Shown piece after piece: positions 1 through 10,857 of a stretch of DNA of 64,000 nt. The notes beneath the pieces are model-generated. The model did not search any database. It worked only from the letters and a program-made list of their open reading frames with translations, and was not told the origin of the DNA. The DNA comes from Serendipita indica DSM 11827. Lineage: Eukaryota > Basidiomycota > Agaricomycetes > Sebacinales > Serendipitaceae. The translations under genes were made by a program, and so were the position numbers. Location: the NCBI GenBank assembly GCA_910890315.1, contig CAJVGD010000016.1, forward strand, positions 372,001 through 436,000. Reading direction: 5' to 3'. Every line of letters starts with the position of its first letter. The first letter of the stretch is position 1.

Positions 1-2278
1 GAAAATGTAATTATCTACCCAGATATGACGATATATTTGCCATCCTTTCTCTTTGCGAGACGATCCAGGATGGAAAGCTCGACTTTGGCTTTGTACTTTC
101 CATACGACTCGAGCTCGTCTGGTCGGATCCCAATCTCCGTCGCCAGGTGAGTAATAGGCTTTGGTGTCTGAGCGACCGCAATCTCGATATCGCTATGAAA
201 TGTCAAGAATTGTCGTTGATCCACGACTAGCGCATACCTGGGCACCTTTTCCAGAACGTTGAGCTTGAGGGGGACAAGTTTACGCGCGCGTTCTTTCTCC
301 CATAGGCGTTCAGAACTCTTGAGAGTGTTCGAGATGAGCATTGCGACGGTCATCGGTCCAACGCCACCTGGGACGGGGGTGATATGAGACGCAACGCCCG
401 ATGCTTGCGAAAATTCGACGTCGCCGACGAGTCGCTGACCACTCTTCTTCGTCGAATCTACATATCAATGAGAAGGGGAGCGAGTTTGAGCAGTATGCGT
501 ACCTGGGATATAGTTCGTGCCAACATCAATGACTATGGTTCCCGGTTTGAGCCACTCGGCTTTGACGTATTCAGGTTTTCCAATGGCGGATACAACGACG
601 TCTGCGTTTCTCAACTATGCAAGTCAGCACCGCCAATGTCGAAAAGAGAGAAAGCGTACGGCGTTGATCATCGTCTCCTGGGGGTGCGGCTGTGACATTG
701 TGTGACAGTTGCATCCTTCTTGCGAAGCATTGCAGCAACAGGATTACCGACAATGTCGCTACGACCGAGTACGACCACGTTGGATCCCGCCAAGTTGAAA
801 CCGGTGGTGGTGAGAAGATGAATGACTCCAGAGGGCGTGCATGGAGTAAAGAGTGGTTCTGACGAACGCGAAGAAAGGTGTCCGATGTTGTAGGCGTGGA
901 ACCTAGATTGTTGAGAAGCGATAGCAGTGATTGGTAAAGCACATACCCATCCACGTCCTTCATAGGACTAACACTCTCCATCACTTGACGTTCACCTTCC
1001 AGACCGACATTCTCGCCAAGCGGCATCTGTACGAGGATGCCGTGTACTGAGCTATCATGGTTCAGCTTTTGCACCTCTTCGATAATCTGGGCAGCGGTCG
1101 CGTCGGCTGGCATCTGACGAGAATTTGTTAACTCATAAAGGAGAGCACATTTGGGGTCATACCGCGACGTGTGCATAGTCTATGCCGACCTCGGCACATG
1201 CCTTTGCCTTCATCTTAACATAGGTGGTTGAATCTGGGCGCTCACCCGCTTGGATAATGACGAGCTTTGGAGTAGGGAAGGTAGGATTCGTCTTCTTGAG
1301 AGCCTCGATTCGATCTCGAACAGAGGTTCGGATCTCCCTGTAGAAGGGGTCAGTGAGACGACCTTTGCTCAGAAAAGAAAGTTGGAGTGAAGCAGGGATA
1401 ACTAGTACTACCTCAGCCTCGAGGCCTATAACCCTCGGGCAGGGTGTCGAAACCGCTCACTGCGCGTTCGGAGCACGAGTTCGGACAGAATAGTATACGA
1501 ATCAGCAGCAACAGAGACTAGGGACGAGAGCAATCTATCAAAAGATTGTGACTCGAACTCACTTTGCAATCGCCGTCCCATCAATGATCTTTGCCTGACT
1601 ATCGCTCATGTCGTGCACAACCTTTTCGACGATTCGATCACCCTCGTACGCGTCTTCTTCTGACCCGAGCTGAAACTGCTGCAACGGATAGTCGTCTTGG
1701 ATTGTCTGTGCGGCCGCTGCTGCTGCGAGTACTGCCGCGTGCTTTGACTGTTGTTTTGTGTCGTCTAACGCCTTTTCTGCAAGAGATAGGTCGTCTGTGC
1801 TCGTTGAGGGTGTCGACGGCGCGGGTGGCGGGTGTTGTGGTTTGTTCCAAGTCGTGTATAGACGGCGGGAGAGATTACTGGTAGATAAAGTGGTCGTACG
1901 ATAACCCAGCTGCTGTTTGTGAGTGAAAGGAGCGTGAGCATGTGCTGTGTGCAGAAGTCTTCGGTTCCCAGCAAAGGCGCGGCTGTCAACCGTGCTATTC
2001 TTGTCCGTCCTTCTCTCTATCAAGAATATTGCTTCCTTATCTCCACGTGAACGCGTCGAACAAGTGGAATAACGTCGCTGTTCAACGCAAACATCCGCCA
2101 GAGTGCGCACTTCAATGCTGCTTGAATAAAAAGTTGGTAGATGCGTTTGAAAAGCTCTCGATTCAGCGAGAATATAGCGTCGTGCAACGAGCCAGCGTGG
2201 GCTCAATGCCACGAAAGTCGACGCCAGGTTCAGCAAACTTGTCGAAACCAGCCTCACTACAAAATACTTGTCAAGCAA
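1..2278 (-). CDS. ADE3: C1-tetrahydrofolate synthase (dehydrogenase/cyclohydrolase part), 3' end off the window
   Basis: This is the trifunctional enzyme that interconverts methylene-, methenyl- and formyl-tetrahydrofolate. Only the dehydrogenase/cyclohydrolase region is in the window. Exons read from high to low coordinates: 1563-2278, 1163-1337, 947-1113, 660-902, 503-614, 238-457 and 19-192, all with GT-AG borders. Family motifs seen include [33 protein letters not shown] and [15 protein letters not shown]. The last visible exon ends in KYIVISG before a GTAGAT donor, exactly where the formyl-THF synthetase domain should begin, so that domain lies left of position 1. The long open first exon gives an Arg/Ser-rich N-terminal extension before an internal Met at 1609 ([11 protein letters not shown]) that matches the cytosolic start. 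Exon 660-902 needs one more base in the C run at 680-684 to stay in frame with the next exon. Confidence 0.92.
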
Positions 2279-2435
2279 AAGTAAGTTGCATGCAATCTAG
2301 AATAGTTATCTACGAATGACAAACGGCTACTTTACGACCCTATTGGCCACCACTGTAAAACCAAGCACCGTGGTCTAGGGGTTAGATCGCCAACCTGCCC
2401 TGGAAGATGACCAACCACTGGATACGGCTTCCACG

Positions 2436-2463
2436 CCAACTTCAGAAGGCCAACTTCAGAAGG
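2436..2463. repeat. 14-nt tandem direct repeat, two copies
   Basis: The unit CCAACTTCAGAAGG occurs twice back to back, followed by a partial third copy (CCAA). It is a small slippage-type duplication in non-coding DNA. Confidence 0.9.
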
Positions 2464-3007
2464 CCAAATCGCTTTTTCCACCTGTATTGTGATTTCTGCC
2501 TCGTACAGGACCCGAACACTGGTCTTGTCGGGAGGCGCCACGGAGCACTTGACCATCCGACCACAATTGGAATATTTGAGTGGCTACGCTTAGACAACTC
2601 AATGCAGGCGATGATTTCGGCTTGACAGTAACAGGGGCAGGGTATGACAAATAGGACGCCGCAGGATGCTAAACAAAGGATCTGGCCAGATTTGTTGACT
2701 GAACCTCTACTGGTTTTGTCAAGATGCTTGTGTCAACAAGGTTGCCATCGGCATAATGTACTGGCTCTCGGAGAATGAATAGTCAACACAAGCGCGCACT
2801 ATGTCCTTTATTAGCATGCGAAAATGCTTGGCAGTATGATCGATAGATCGCCGCTTTGACTCATTGCTGGCACGTAGTAACCACGGCTGTCCTATCTTCT
2901 TGATCGGCATAAGCATAATCTTTCACAACTTTTACTTAATAGAACTTGTTTTTGACCAATTTGGGCAGTCCTTATCGTCCCAGCCAGCCCATAGTCTCGC
3001 GCCTCGC

Positions 3008-3014
3008 TATAAAA
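3008..3014 (+). promoter_or_regulatory. TATA box
   Basis: TATAAAA lies 89 bp upstream of the ATG at 3097, with ACCAAT about 50 bp further upstream. Spacing fits a fungal core promoter for the gene that follows. Confidence 0.55.
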
Positions 3015-3096
3015 GCTTCTACCTCTGTTAATCGACTCATCATCACTCACTTCCACGCATACTCCAGCGAAATCTCGACTCTAATCATACATAACA

Positions 3097-3899
3097 ATGA
3101 ACAGGATTGTTAACTCGGTACCCATTGTCGGAGATGTCCTAGAAAAAGCACAATGTGCGCTTTCCTCTCTACCTTACCCGTTTTCTAATAGCTTAATGCC
3201 ACTTTATGGTACGCCTCAGTGTCTTCTTGTCTGCCGTGATACTTTTTAACGTGCGTACAGGCATGCCACATTTTCACAGTCGCCGCCTATTCTCACGTCG
3301 AAACGGCGAGCCCATACCGAAAGGAAGACCAGGTACATTCCATGAGTAGTAATAACGTGTCACGGTGACTTACGTCCTATGTACCGGCAGGCTCACTTCT
3401 AGCCATCACGCTTCTCCAATTAGGATGGATTCCAGGCCAACCAGTCTTTGAATTTATTTGCGAACAAGGAATCTCGGCGATCGTATCCGAGCTTTACACG
3501 TTTGGGGAACGCACTTCATTGCAGCACGAGTATACAATCCTTCGCGTCGACATATACAACCACACCTCGTGGCTTCGCATCGACTGGACTGGCGACCTAC
3601 GATCCGTAAAGAGCATGAGCACATTCCAAGACAACGGAGAAGTGATACCAACCTTTTCCCGTGATATCCACTCACTGGTTCTACCAAACGACAGACTATT
3701 TCGGCGTGTCGACCTGTCTCTGCCTCTGGTGACTGTGGCCGAATTTGTTCTTCAGCTCAGCAAGACACCATATCACATCGTCTTGTGGAACTGCATGGAA
3801 TTCGCTCAAGAACTTCACCGACGGATAGACGCCGCCATGCACACCAAATGTAACAACTGCCGCAGACACCCTATTATAGTATCCCCAGTATCTCTTTGA
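3097..3899 (+). CDS. small protein with NlpC/P60-like Asn-Cys motif
   Basis: Three exons (3097-3208, 3261-3332, 3391-3899) join in frame through GT-AG introns and give 230 residues ending at TGA 3897-3899. The start is the first ATG after the TATA box at 3008. Near the C terminus the segment YHIVLWNCMEFAQEL resembles the core of NlpC/P60 and LRAT-like papain-fold proteins, where an Asn-Cys pair starts the catalytic helix. A short hydrophobic stretch (LLAITLLQLG) lies near residue 65. Four cysteines cluster in the last 45 residues. I do not recognise the exact family, so a peptidase or acyltransferase role is only a fold-level guess. The gene model itself is strong, because all three exons keep phase. 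Confidence 0.72.
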
Positions 3900-4067
3900 G
3901 TCGAGATACCGAAATTATGCTCCGCTAGAATTCCTGCAATTTTATCTCGGGAAAATGGAGATGTATCTTGCCATTCTGTTCCTGGTATATATTCCTACGC
4001 CTATTATCTTATGTATTGAGCATTTCCAAGTGTTGAGAAAATTCACGAGTATGGTCGATTATCGACA

Positions 4068-5082
4068 GTGCCATTGACTATGCATGCACTGATACATATT
4101 CCGATGTCTATCGTCAACTCTGGTCCCAGCGATACGCAGTGGGAGTTTGCTGGCGAGAGGAAGATGGGATTTGTGGCTCGGTCCATCAAGTCTCGACGAT
4201 TCCCGTTCTCACAGCTCAGCAATCTCATTCTCCGTACAGAGCAGCTCAAAATGGCGCGGTATCTCTACAATCTATCTGAGAAAGATTTAGAAGGAAGAGA
4301 AGGTCGGGATTGGTCAAGTGTGAGTGGAGACGAGAGGATGTTATCTCATCTAGTGAGTCTTCATGTACCTAAAATATCTCATTACTTATTATCCTCAGGT
4401 GTCACGGCAGTCATGCGAGCTCCGTTTGAGCTGAAGTACACCCTAGACGACTCCGAGCGTCGTGCACTGGTCGCATACCTCAGGACGTTGCTGAACAAGA
4501 GAATTTCAATGGCCAAGATAGAGGCTGCTCTACCAAAGACGTGTATGCGGGCGGGCAAGGTTCGCGTCCTGGGTGAACGACCTTCAATATGTGGTTCTTG
4601 GGCAGCTTCACGGTATTCGCGAGATAAACATCATGATTCCTCCTTTGTTCGAGTATGTAGTTTCATCTACACTTCGTTTACTGACTTTGATCGCCCAGCT
4701 CGAGCTTACAGTTGCAAGACTCGGCCAAGACGGGGGTGTCGAAGAGGTGCCGACATGCTTTTATGCGCAGCTTCATTATATAGCCCACGTAACGCTCCTT
4801 GGTGATTCTTCTTTGGATCTGGATAACAATAAGGAGCAATTACTCGCCCTCGTCAGCATTTGCGACTGTGATGGGGACGCAACAGAGAAGAAGGTATGGT
4901 ACAAGAAGTTCCGACCTCCTCGATTTGTTCATGTTGATACTATTCAATGCGGTGCTGGGAGAGTAGAGATCGGCGGCCAACGGTGGGGAATCATTGATAC
5001 CAGCCCCCACTGTTCGCGGACTCAGTTTGGTGACTATGCCAATGACGATGAAGAGAATTTTGTGTTAAATGTGATCCAATGA
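4068..5082 (+). CDS. unrecognised gene, exon structure uncertain
   Basis: Two long overlapping open stretches in different frames (about 4068-4560 and 4576-5082) look like parts of one spliced gene. Coding-like segments include FELKYTLDDSERRALVAYL near 4430 and, further on, VEEVPTCFYAQLHYIAHV and KKFRPPRFVHVDTIQCG. A plausible intron with a GTATGT donor and CCCAG acceptor lies at about 4652-4697 and would connect the first frame to the second. I could not find one splice pattern that keeps both attractive segments. No domain is recognised. The stop at 5080-5082 follows FVLNVIQ. Confidence 0.45.
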
Positions 5083-5774
5083 GCCAAGCTATGAGTATGC
5101 GCATAGAAGTGGCACAGAGCGACACTGATTTCTGGTTGTACACTGTGTCGAGTTGTGATATCACATCATTTCAGCATTTAATTGTACGCTGCTTCTCACT
5201 GACTATACGGTTCTACGCCAGGGGCATCTCGGGTTGTGACCTCGAAACTCACATTGGGTCACATTGACACTGAAACAGAGCGCTCAAATGTATTTGAACA
5301 TTTAAATACACCGCTTATATATTCGGTTTCACACCCTTGATAAAGCGGCGCGTTGCTCCGAGTCTTCCCAGTGCGCTGCGCCGGTTTCATGCCGAGTGCA
5401 CTAGCATGGGCTCCGACCCGCTCCCATAGACGTATTTTTGCACGGTGCTAGTAGCTGTATTTCTCAATTGTCTCGCACGAATATGGCCATGGTCCAGCAA
5501 CGAGCCTAAACTCGGCCGAACGCACTGAGTTTTGGGCAGTTGATCTCAACGGATTCCATACCCAATGCGTAGCACGGGTTCTTACCATCTCACTCCACCG
5601 TGTCATTGTGAAACCCAATGCGCTCAGGTGGGTACACTTTTTACAGAGTGCGGCTGGGCCTTACTGGTCTTGACTCTCACCTCACGCGTCCTAGTATCAA
5701 CAGTAATGTCATTTACTCTCTCCTAGTTAATATAATACGTCAAGATCCTTTGCAGGCACAGGCGAGGCTGACTA
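5083..5774. other. non-coding stretch
   Basis: Short open frames occur on both strands, but none has splice support, family motifs or a promoter. I see no structured element here. Confidence 0.4.
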
Positions 5775-6403
5775 TCAGGGGTATGCTTCGTATATCAACT
5801 TGCGATTTCGTGACCTCAACGCCATTTGGCATTGTATTTGCTCTCGTCTATAGCTTTCGAGCGCAATGGCAAACACGGCGATGACAAGCATGCATCCTAT
5901 GAGTATGGCGAGGCTGATACCCAGTCGTGCTCCACCACTGATTTGCTCGTACAACTTCATGATAAATTAGTGAGCACATTTGGTACACGTCAAGTTGGAG
6001 TCGGCGTCCAGGGTGCACTTGTAGCCGTGCTGTTTGGGATTGCCAAATGTACCTGAGAATTATGATCGCAAGGCATCTTCATCCCACATTGAGCCATCAA
6101 TTCATTGGTGTCCTTCCAGTAGACTATCTCGACCAGAAATCGCAGCCAACTTGGAACTACCTCAAACAAATGATGGAAAGTGTAGAGACCGCACTTTTTT
6201 TACCAAGGTTTTATTAAACTAGATACGGAACAAGCGCGGATTCTGATGGTTGTATCGATGCCCTTCATATCGTTCGCATTCACACACCTCGGCACAGGAT
6301 TTGTCGACTTGCCAACAAACCCAGATATTTTCCATTGTGACTGTAGCAATGGGTAGTTGCAAAAACTGTCGCTAAACCATACATTGCCCTCATTGTACAG
6401 GGT
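5775..6403 (-). CDS. putative single-pass membrane protein with Cys-containing outer domain, 5' end not found
   Basis: Three minus-strand exons (6227-6403, 6053-6193, 5775-5954) are each an exact multiple of three and join in phase 0 through GT-AG introns. That is unlikely by chance. The joined product reads NVWFSDSFCNYPLL, then CVNANDMKGIDTTIRIRACS, LFEVVPSWLRFLVEIVYW and AQCGMKMPCDHNSQ. These are followed by a strong transmembrane helix (LGISLAILIGCMLVIAVFAI) and a short basic tail ending in EAYP. Six cysteines precede the helix, which fits a type I surface protein. The first exon opens at an AG acceptor, so at least one upstream exon with the start codon is missing from my model. No family is recognised. 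Confidence 0.5.
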
Positions 6404-6694
6404 CTACTGCGTACGCCTGACCAAACTCCATTACAAAAACTTAGACAACATATTGATACCCTAAGAACGCAAACGACGGAGCTCCCTCCCATAAGGATCG
6501 TCGAACCAGTCTTCAAAGCAGGGGACTCACGTTTAGACTATGCCTTCATCGAGCTCACGAGCCCTTTGGATAACCCAGATAATAGTGTCACCCAGCTCTC
6601 CCAATGGCTGATGATGCTGCCGAGAATTGGTCTCGATGTAGAATGGGCTCCAATGGAACGAAGAGACGACAACCGCATGCCGTGGAAAGAGTAA
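6401..6694 (+). other. RRM-like coding fragment
   Basis: After a good acceptor (TTGTACAG, ending at 6400) the plus strand stays open for 97 codons. The predicted pattern is beta-alpha-beta then DYAFIEL, which is close to the RNP1 motif of RNA recognition motifs, then a helix and a strand (GLDVEWAPMERR). It abuts the minus-strand exon at 6227-6403 almost base to base. It could be one exon of a gene or a relic of a mobile-element ORF1. No neighbouring exon is convincing. Confidence 0.28.
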
Positions 6695-8415
6695 ACAGCT
6701 ACCAAGGGTAATAATCGCAGAACCCTCATCCTTGTTCGAGGCAATCCGAATCGGCTTCGGATCCGGCCTTAGATTACGCTCACAGGGACGAAATCTCCAT
6801 TCTGATGGCAGACGATATGAGTCGCCAACGACTTTCCTTCCCTCACCTGCGTTGATCGCAGGGCAGGAGGAACAAAACCGGCGCTTCAAAAAGCGCTCCA
6901 TCCATAAGCTCCAAATAAGTGGAGCCAATTCGGCGGTGCGATGACCGACTCAGATGCAACGAGAGGTACGGGCAGCACTCTTCCTAGAAAGTGCAGCGAG
7001 GACCGTTCTATCCGAGCCGGAAGTCACACGCTTGCAGGATACGGGCTTGTACGACGCTTGGAGATTCCAAAGCTGTGAGCTACGGATGCACAGGTCCTCG
7101 AGATCCCGCAGAGAGGATAGAAGAGAAGGAATTTAGAAATTACTACGGTTCTTCCGAGCCATGGTCATCACCCCATAACTAGGGCAACTTTTATAGATAT
7201 CTCGGCCGAAGACGTCTCGACGGGGCGATGGCAGCCATCACGTCTGGATTTGGAGAACATGATGCGTCTATGCATATGAGGATACTCTGCTTCCCGCCAG
7301 CCAAATGGATGGTGGACGGCGCTCGATGAGTGCAAACGGGGCACGGCCTCGAAGCGAAAGAAGAGGCCGTGGCCTAACGTGCGCTCGACGGTATACTAGA
7401 TACCTCAGGAAAGCATCTTCCAAGAGACTGTAGGACTGAGGAAGAGAGGGAACGGACGAGGTCGGGTCCAAGGTGTAACGGTTTGTTTGTCACCTTGGAC
7501 CTGCCCTACTTGATCGGTGCAGAGAGAACCATACCAGATGGAAAATGCTCAAATAGATTCGTTTAATACCCGAGCTACCCACGTACGCTGGTCCACTGTC
7601 CGACGTTATCACGGCTGCTTCGAGCTAACCTGTATTTTACAACGACTCTGACGTATATAATCCTAGAGATAAGATTACAGATATGTAATTGTCCCTTTAA
7701 TTATCATATATCGTCCTCAGCGCGGAGTCAAGCTCAATCCACACGTTCGCCTCCTCGTCTGTGTCTCCCGTGGCGGTACGTCAGACTCTCAGAGAATATT
7801 TCGCGAATATTCATGTTGCTTCAGGGTTTCTGATCTTCTGAAATGAGTTTATGGACTTTACCGCCCAGATTATTACTCCGTTTAGAGAGATTGACAACAG
7901 TCTTATGTAACGGCTAAATGTAAAGAACGACACAGGTGACGGCAACAACAAGAGCGCAGTTTGAGTCCGGGAAACTACTGTCAGAAAGTCGCGGCATCCA
8001 CGGGGACTCTTATTTCTAGAAGACAATAAGCGTTGCGTTCTAGATCCTCATTTACGCTGTATTTGCTGAAGCTACACGGACTCATGAACTCGTCACCAGC
8101 GATGGATGGGCTAGAGTCCGATTGACCGTCCCGAGCTCGAAGAGGTGGCGGTGACTCGAGTATCCCAGGATTTCTAGTAATGAAAGTATTGATCATGAAA
8201 GGAATTTGCTGATGAAAGGACACGCCAAAGGGATCGCCAACGGAGGTGTCAAGCGCCAAAAGGCCGCGTTGCCTCACCTCACCCTGGATGAGGGCTAGAC
8301 CTGGTAGAAGCGAATAACTCTAATTACATATATAGGCAAGTGGTCCAATCTAGATCAAACGTAAGGCCATATAACTGCAAACCGCACTAGAAGCCATACT
8401 CGGTCATTAGCTTAT
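6695..8415. other. mostly non-coding stretch
   Basis: Several short open frames lie on both strands, including a plus-strand segment near 7182-7279 with coding-like composition, but none forms a gene. One 98-codon minus-strand frame at 7981-8277 is listed separately. Just left of 8416 there is an AT-rich TATAACT at about 8370 that may serve the methyltransferase gene. Confidence 0.35.
7981..8277 (-). CDS. hypothetical 98-residue protein
   Basis: An uninterrupted minus-strand frame runs from an ATG at 8277 to a stop at 7981. It contains FITRNPGILESPPPLRARDG and a Ser/Asp/Pro-rich middle. It has no signal peptide, no membrane helix and no motif I know. It may equally be an exon of a larger gene or chance. 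Confidence 0.22.
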   Translation of the reverse strand: MRQRGLLALDTSVGDPFGVSFHQQIPFMINTFITRNPGILESPPPLRARDGQSDSSPSIAGDEFMSPCSFSKYSVNEDLERNAYCLLEIRVPVDAATF

Positions 8416-10277
8416 ATGGCCTCAGGCAACGCGCTCGTAGGCACCTTGAACCTGGCCACGTCCATGTTTTTTGTCCTTTGCCCGTTCATGTTTCTCTCGA
8501 CGGCGCAGGGCGTCCACATTACTGTACCGACACCGTCGACAACCTCGGACTTGGCGCACTCGACGGCGCGCTATGACCAAGCGGCGTTTGAGCTCGATAT
8601 TACTGGTATCGCAGAACTCAGAGATATTGCCTCCGTCTCAGATTTCGATCCAGACGACTACCTTGCCGATGTCCTCGAATACCTCCACGGTCGCAGATTT
8701 GCCGGCTCGGAGCGCGTTTTCAGTGCATCCAACGACGCTTACTTGCTTCCAATCGGTCAGTGCGTCCCTTTCCGCCCCTCCGTCCGCCCGCTCACGCACC
8801 TCATTTCGCGACAAACTGCAGATGAAGAGGAGATAAGACGGCTGTATGCGCTTCATTTCGGCTTAATTGTCTCCATGGCTCAACATTCCGCAGGGACAAA
8901 CAACACATTCTACTCCGCCTCGGCCAACCCTTTGTTCTCGAGAGCACGCTCCGCTCCATCTTGTCCCAGGTAGAAAAGAAAACTGTCCTCGACGTTGGTG
9001 CGCACACATGACTTTTGATGGTCCGCATTTTGGGCTGACTTTTGTATAGGATGCGGCTCCGGACAATGGTGCGACGCTTGTGTCGTCCTCGTGGCTTAAC
9101 CCCACCTGATTTTTCGAATAGGGCGAAAGAACTGGCCAAAAAGTATCCAAAGGCGGACGTGATTGCTATCGACGAAGACGAGCAGACCCATGATAAAGCC
9201 CCCAAAAACGTCGAGTTTCGCCGTCACAACGTGAATGATGGTCTAGCCCCGTTTTACGATAGTTACGACGTCGTTCACGTTCGTTGTATTGGTGCCGGAA
9301 CGACCTCGTACCGCGGCATGCTCGTTGAAGCCACCCGCTGTCTCAAACCCGGCGGACTCGCTATCTTTATAGAGGGCGATTTTGACTTGCTCGGGGAAGA
9401 TCAGATCACCATTCTCGAGCCCGCGTCTGACAATAATGAAAACGGCTCGTGGATGCAACGGTGGACGCAAGGTATCCGTGGTTCTGCTCCGCGGGGGGGA
9501 TCATCATCTAACTTGTTTCCTCTTCAGCTGTTCGTCGTGCCCAAGTCCGACGCTGCAATCTCTCTGGTGTCGACGACTCGCCAGAGACACTTGATCAGGG
9601 ACTCTGGCAGTTCCCCGAATACCATGAGCCGTCATGTGGGACGGGCTCCATCTTCACTCCGGTGTCCCCTTGGCCGACAAGTATGTTGCTCTCCCTATCT
9701 TTTATCAAACACGTAACCATCTTTTGTAGGCAGCTTGAAGGAAGAGGCTCTGCACTACAAGGTGACGGGTGTCCTGATGAAGCAAAACCTCAAAGTATGT
9801 TTCGTACCTACGTGAAACTTTCTTGATGACGCTCTTCTAGATGTTTATCCTCGCAACCAAGCAACTCTTGATCGAAGACGGTCTAACCTCTGAACAAGTC
9901 GAGGAGTGGGCGCCAAAAGCTATCGCAGGTACGGAAACTGCGATTTACCTTCCAATCTCTCACTCACACACTCTATAGAACTTGACAATGACGCGGGCTT
10001 TCACGCTTGGTTCCGCTGGAGAATCGCGTGGGGTCGAAAGATATCCGACACTTCCGAATCTGCCTCTCCAACGCACTCTAGCACCCACGCGAATGGACAA
10101 AATCACGTCAACTCCAACCCAGTACCCGGACAGGGCAAAATGGCGGCTCAACTCGCATTAATGGAGAAAGTACGCCAGTTTCAAACTCCGCATTGCCACG
10201 TCCGCAACAAGGAACAATCGCTCGTCTACATCAAAGAACGCACCGAGTGTCCCTTCTCGACCCGCGGGCAGTTCTAG
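8416..10277 (+). CDS. SAM-dependent methyltransferase, UMTA/LaeA type
   Basis: The spliced product carries class I methyltransferase motif I (VLDVGCGSGQW), an acidic post-I loop (KADVIAIDEDEQ) and DSYDVVHVR, with LKPGGLAIFIEGDFD further on. The family hallmark before motif I is also present: YLLPIDEEEIRRLDKQHILL. Introns fall at about 8756-8821, 8845-8894, 9013-9049, 9080-9121, 9470-9528, 9680-9728, 9795-9839 and 9929-9978, and each restores the reading frame. The C-terminal part has WAPKAIAELDNDAGFHAWFR and a basic end. Many fungal relatives are uncharacterised or act in secondary metabolism like LaeA. No biosynthetic cluster is visible beside it. Unusually, the N terminus contains a hydrophobic stretch (ATSMFFVLCPFMFLSTAQG) that looks like a signal anchor. 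Confidence 0.88.
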
Positions 10278-10802
10278 TCATTCTGGCTCGACTTTACCCT
10301 CTGTTTTCTCGCATCTCGGGGTGTATAGCGCTCTTTCTGGTAGGATGAACCGTCCTTGCACCAGCTTTCTCAACTGGATCATGGACTCTTTCCCTCAATT
10401 CTTCACGAACCAACACGAAACTTTTCAACAAGTCGGCTTATTCAAATAGAAGGCCGATAGATTCTAGACTGTATCATATCTAGGATTTCTCACTAGGGCT
10501 CGGATTGCATGTACTCTCCGTATCTCTACAATACTTCATCCTTTCATGTTTCGAAATCGAATATTTCTCATCGCGTCTAGTCTATATATAAAGATAAAGG
10601 GTACTGAGTGTTTCTTCCTCGTATTCAGGCGAGTGAGAGGGATCTGGGAGACAGTATGGCCTAGCCAGATGGCTTGATGGACTCATACAGGAAGGATTAA
10701 GACTGGGATTGACCTTATTCCATTCACTGGAGCAAGTAATGATAGTGATCTTGAATAAGATTGTATCAAGTGAGGCCGAGGGTGGGTGGCGGGTTGCGTT
10801 GC

Positions 10803-10857
10803 GCTCTTGGACCCGACCACCTCGACCATTCCCAAGGAGCGCCTGTAGACTACCTCC
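10803..10857 (+). repeat. degenerate repeat, copy 1
   Basis: The block starts TTGGACCCGACCA and continues through TTCCCA, GGA and CCTG to ACTACCTC. It aligns without large gaps to the block at 11580-11634. Confidence 0.5.

Larger units (their letters stand above)
2279..3096. other. intergenic region between the folate gene and the next gene
   Basis: I see no convincing gene here. A stretch near 2369-2400 resembles the 5' half of a glycine-type tRNA (an A-box-like TGGTCTAGGGG), but no matching T arm or acceptor strand follows. It may be a decayed tRNA-derived fragment. Two exact 14-nt units lie in tandem at 2436-2463. The right end holds a TATA box and a CAAT-like ACCAAT for the gene at 3097. 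Confidence 0.5.

Noticed and set aside
2369-2440. tRNA-Gly-like start of sequence
   Set aside because: The A-box-like part is good, but no T arm with GGTTCGA and no pairing acceptor strand follow, so a functional tRNA is not supported.
6533-6928. 131-codon minus-strand open frame
   Set aside because: It is antisense to the RRM-like plus-strand segment and cannot be joined in frame through the nearby GTGAGT to the membrane-protein exons, because stops precede that donor.
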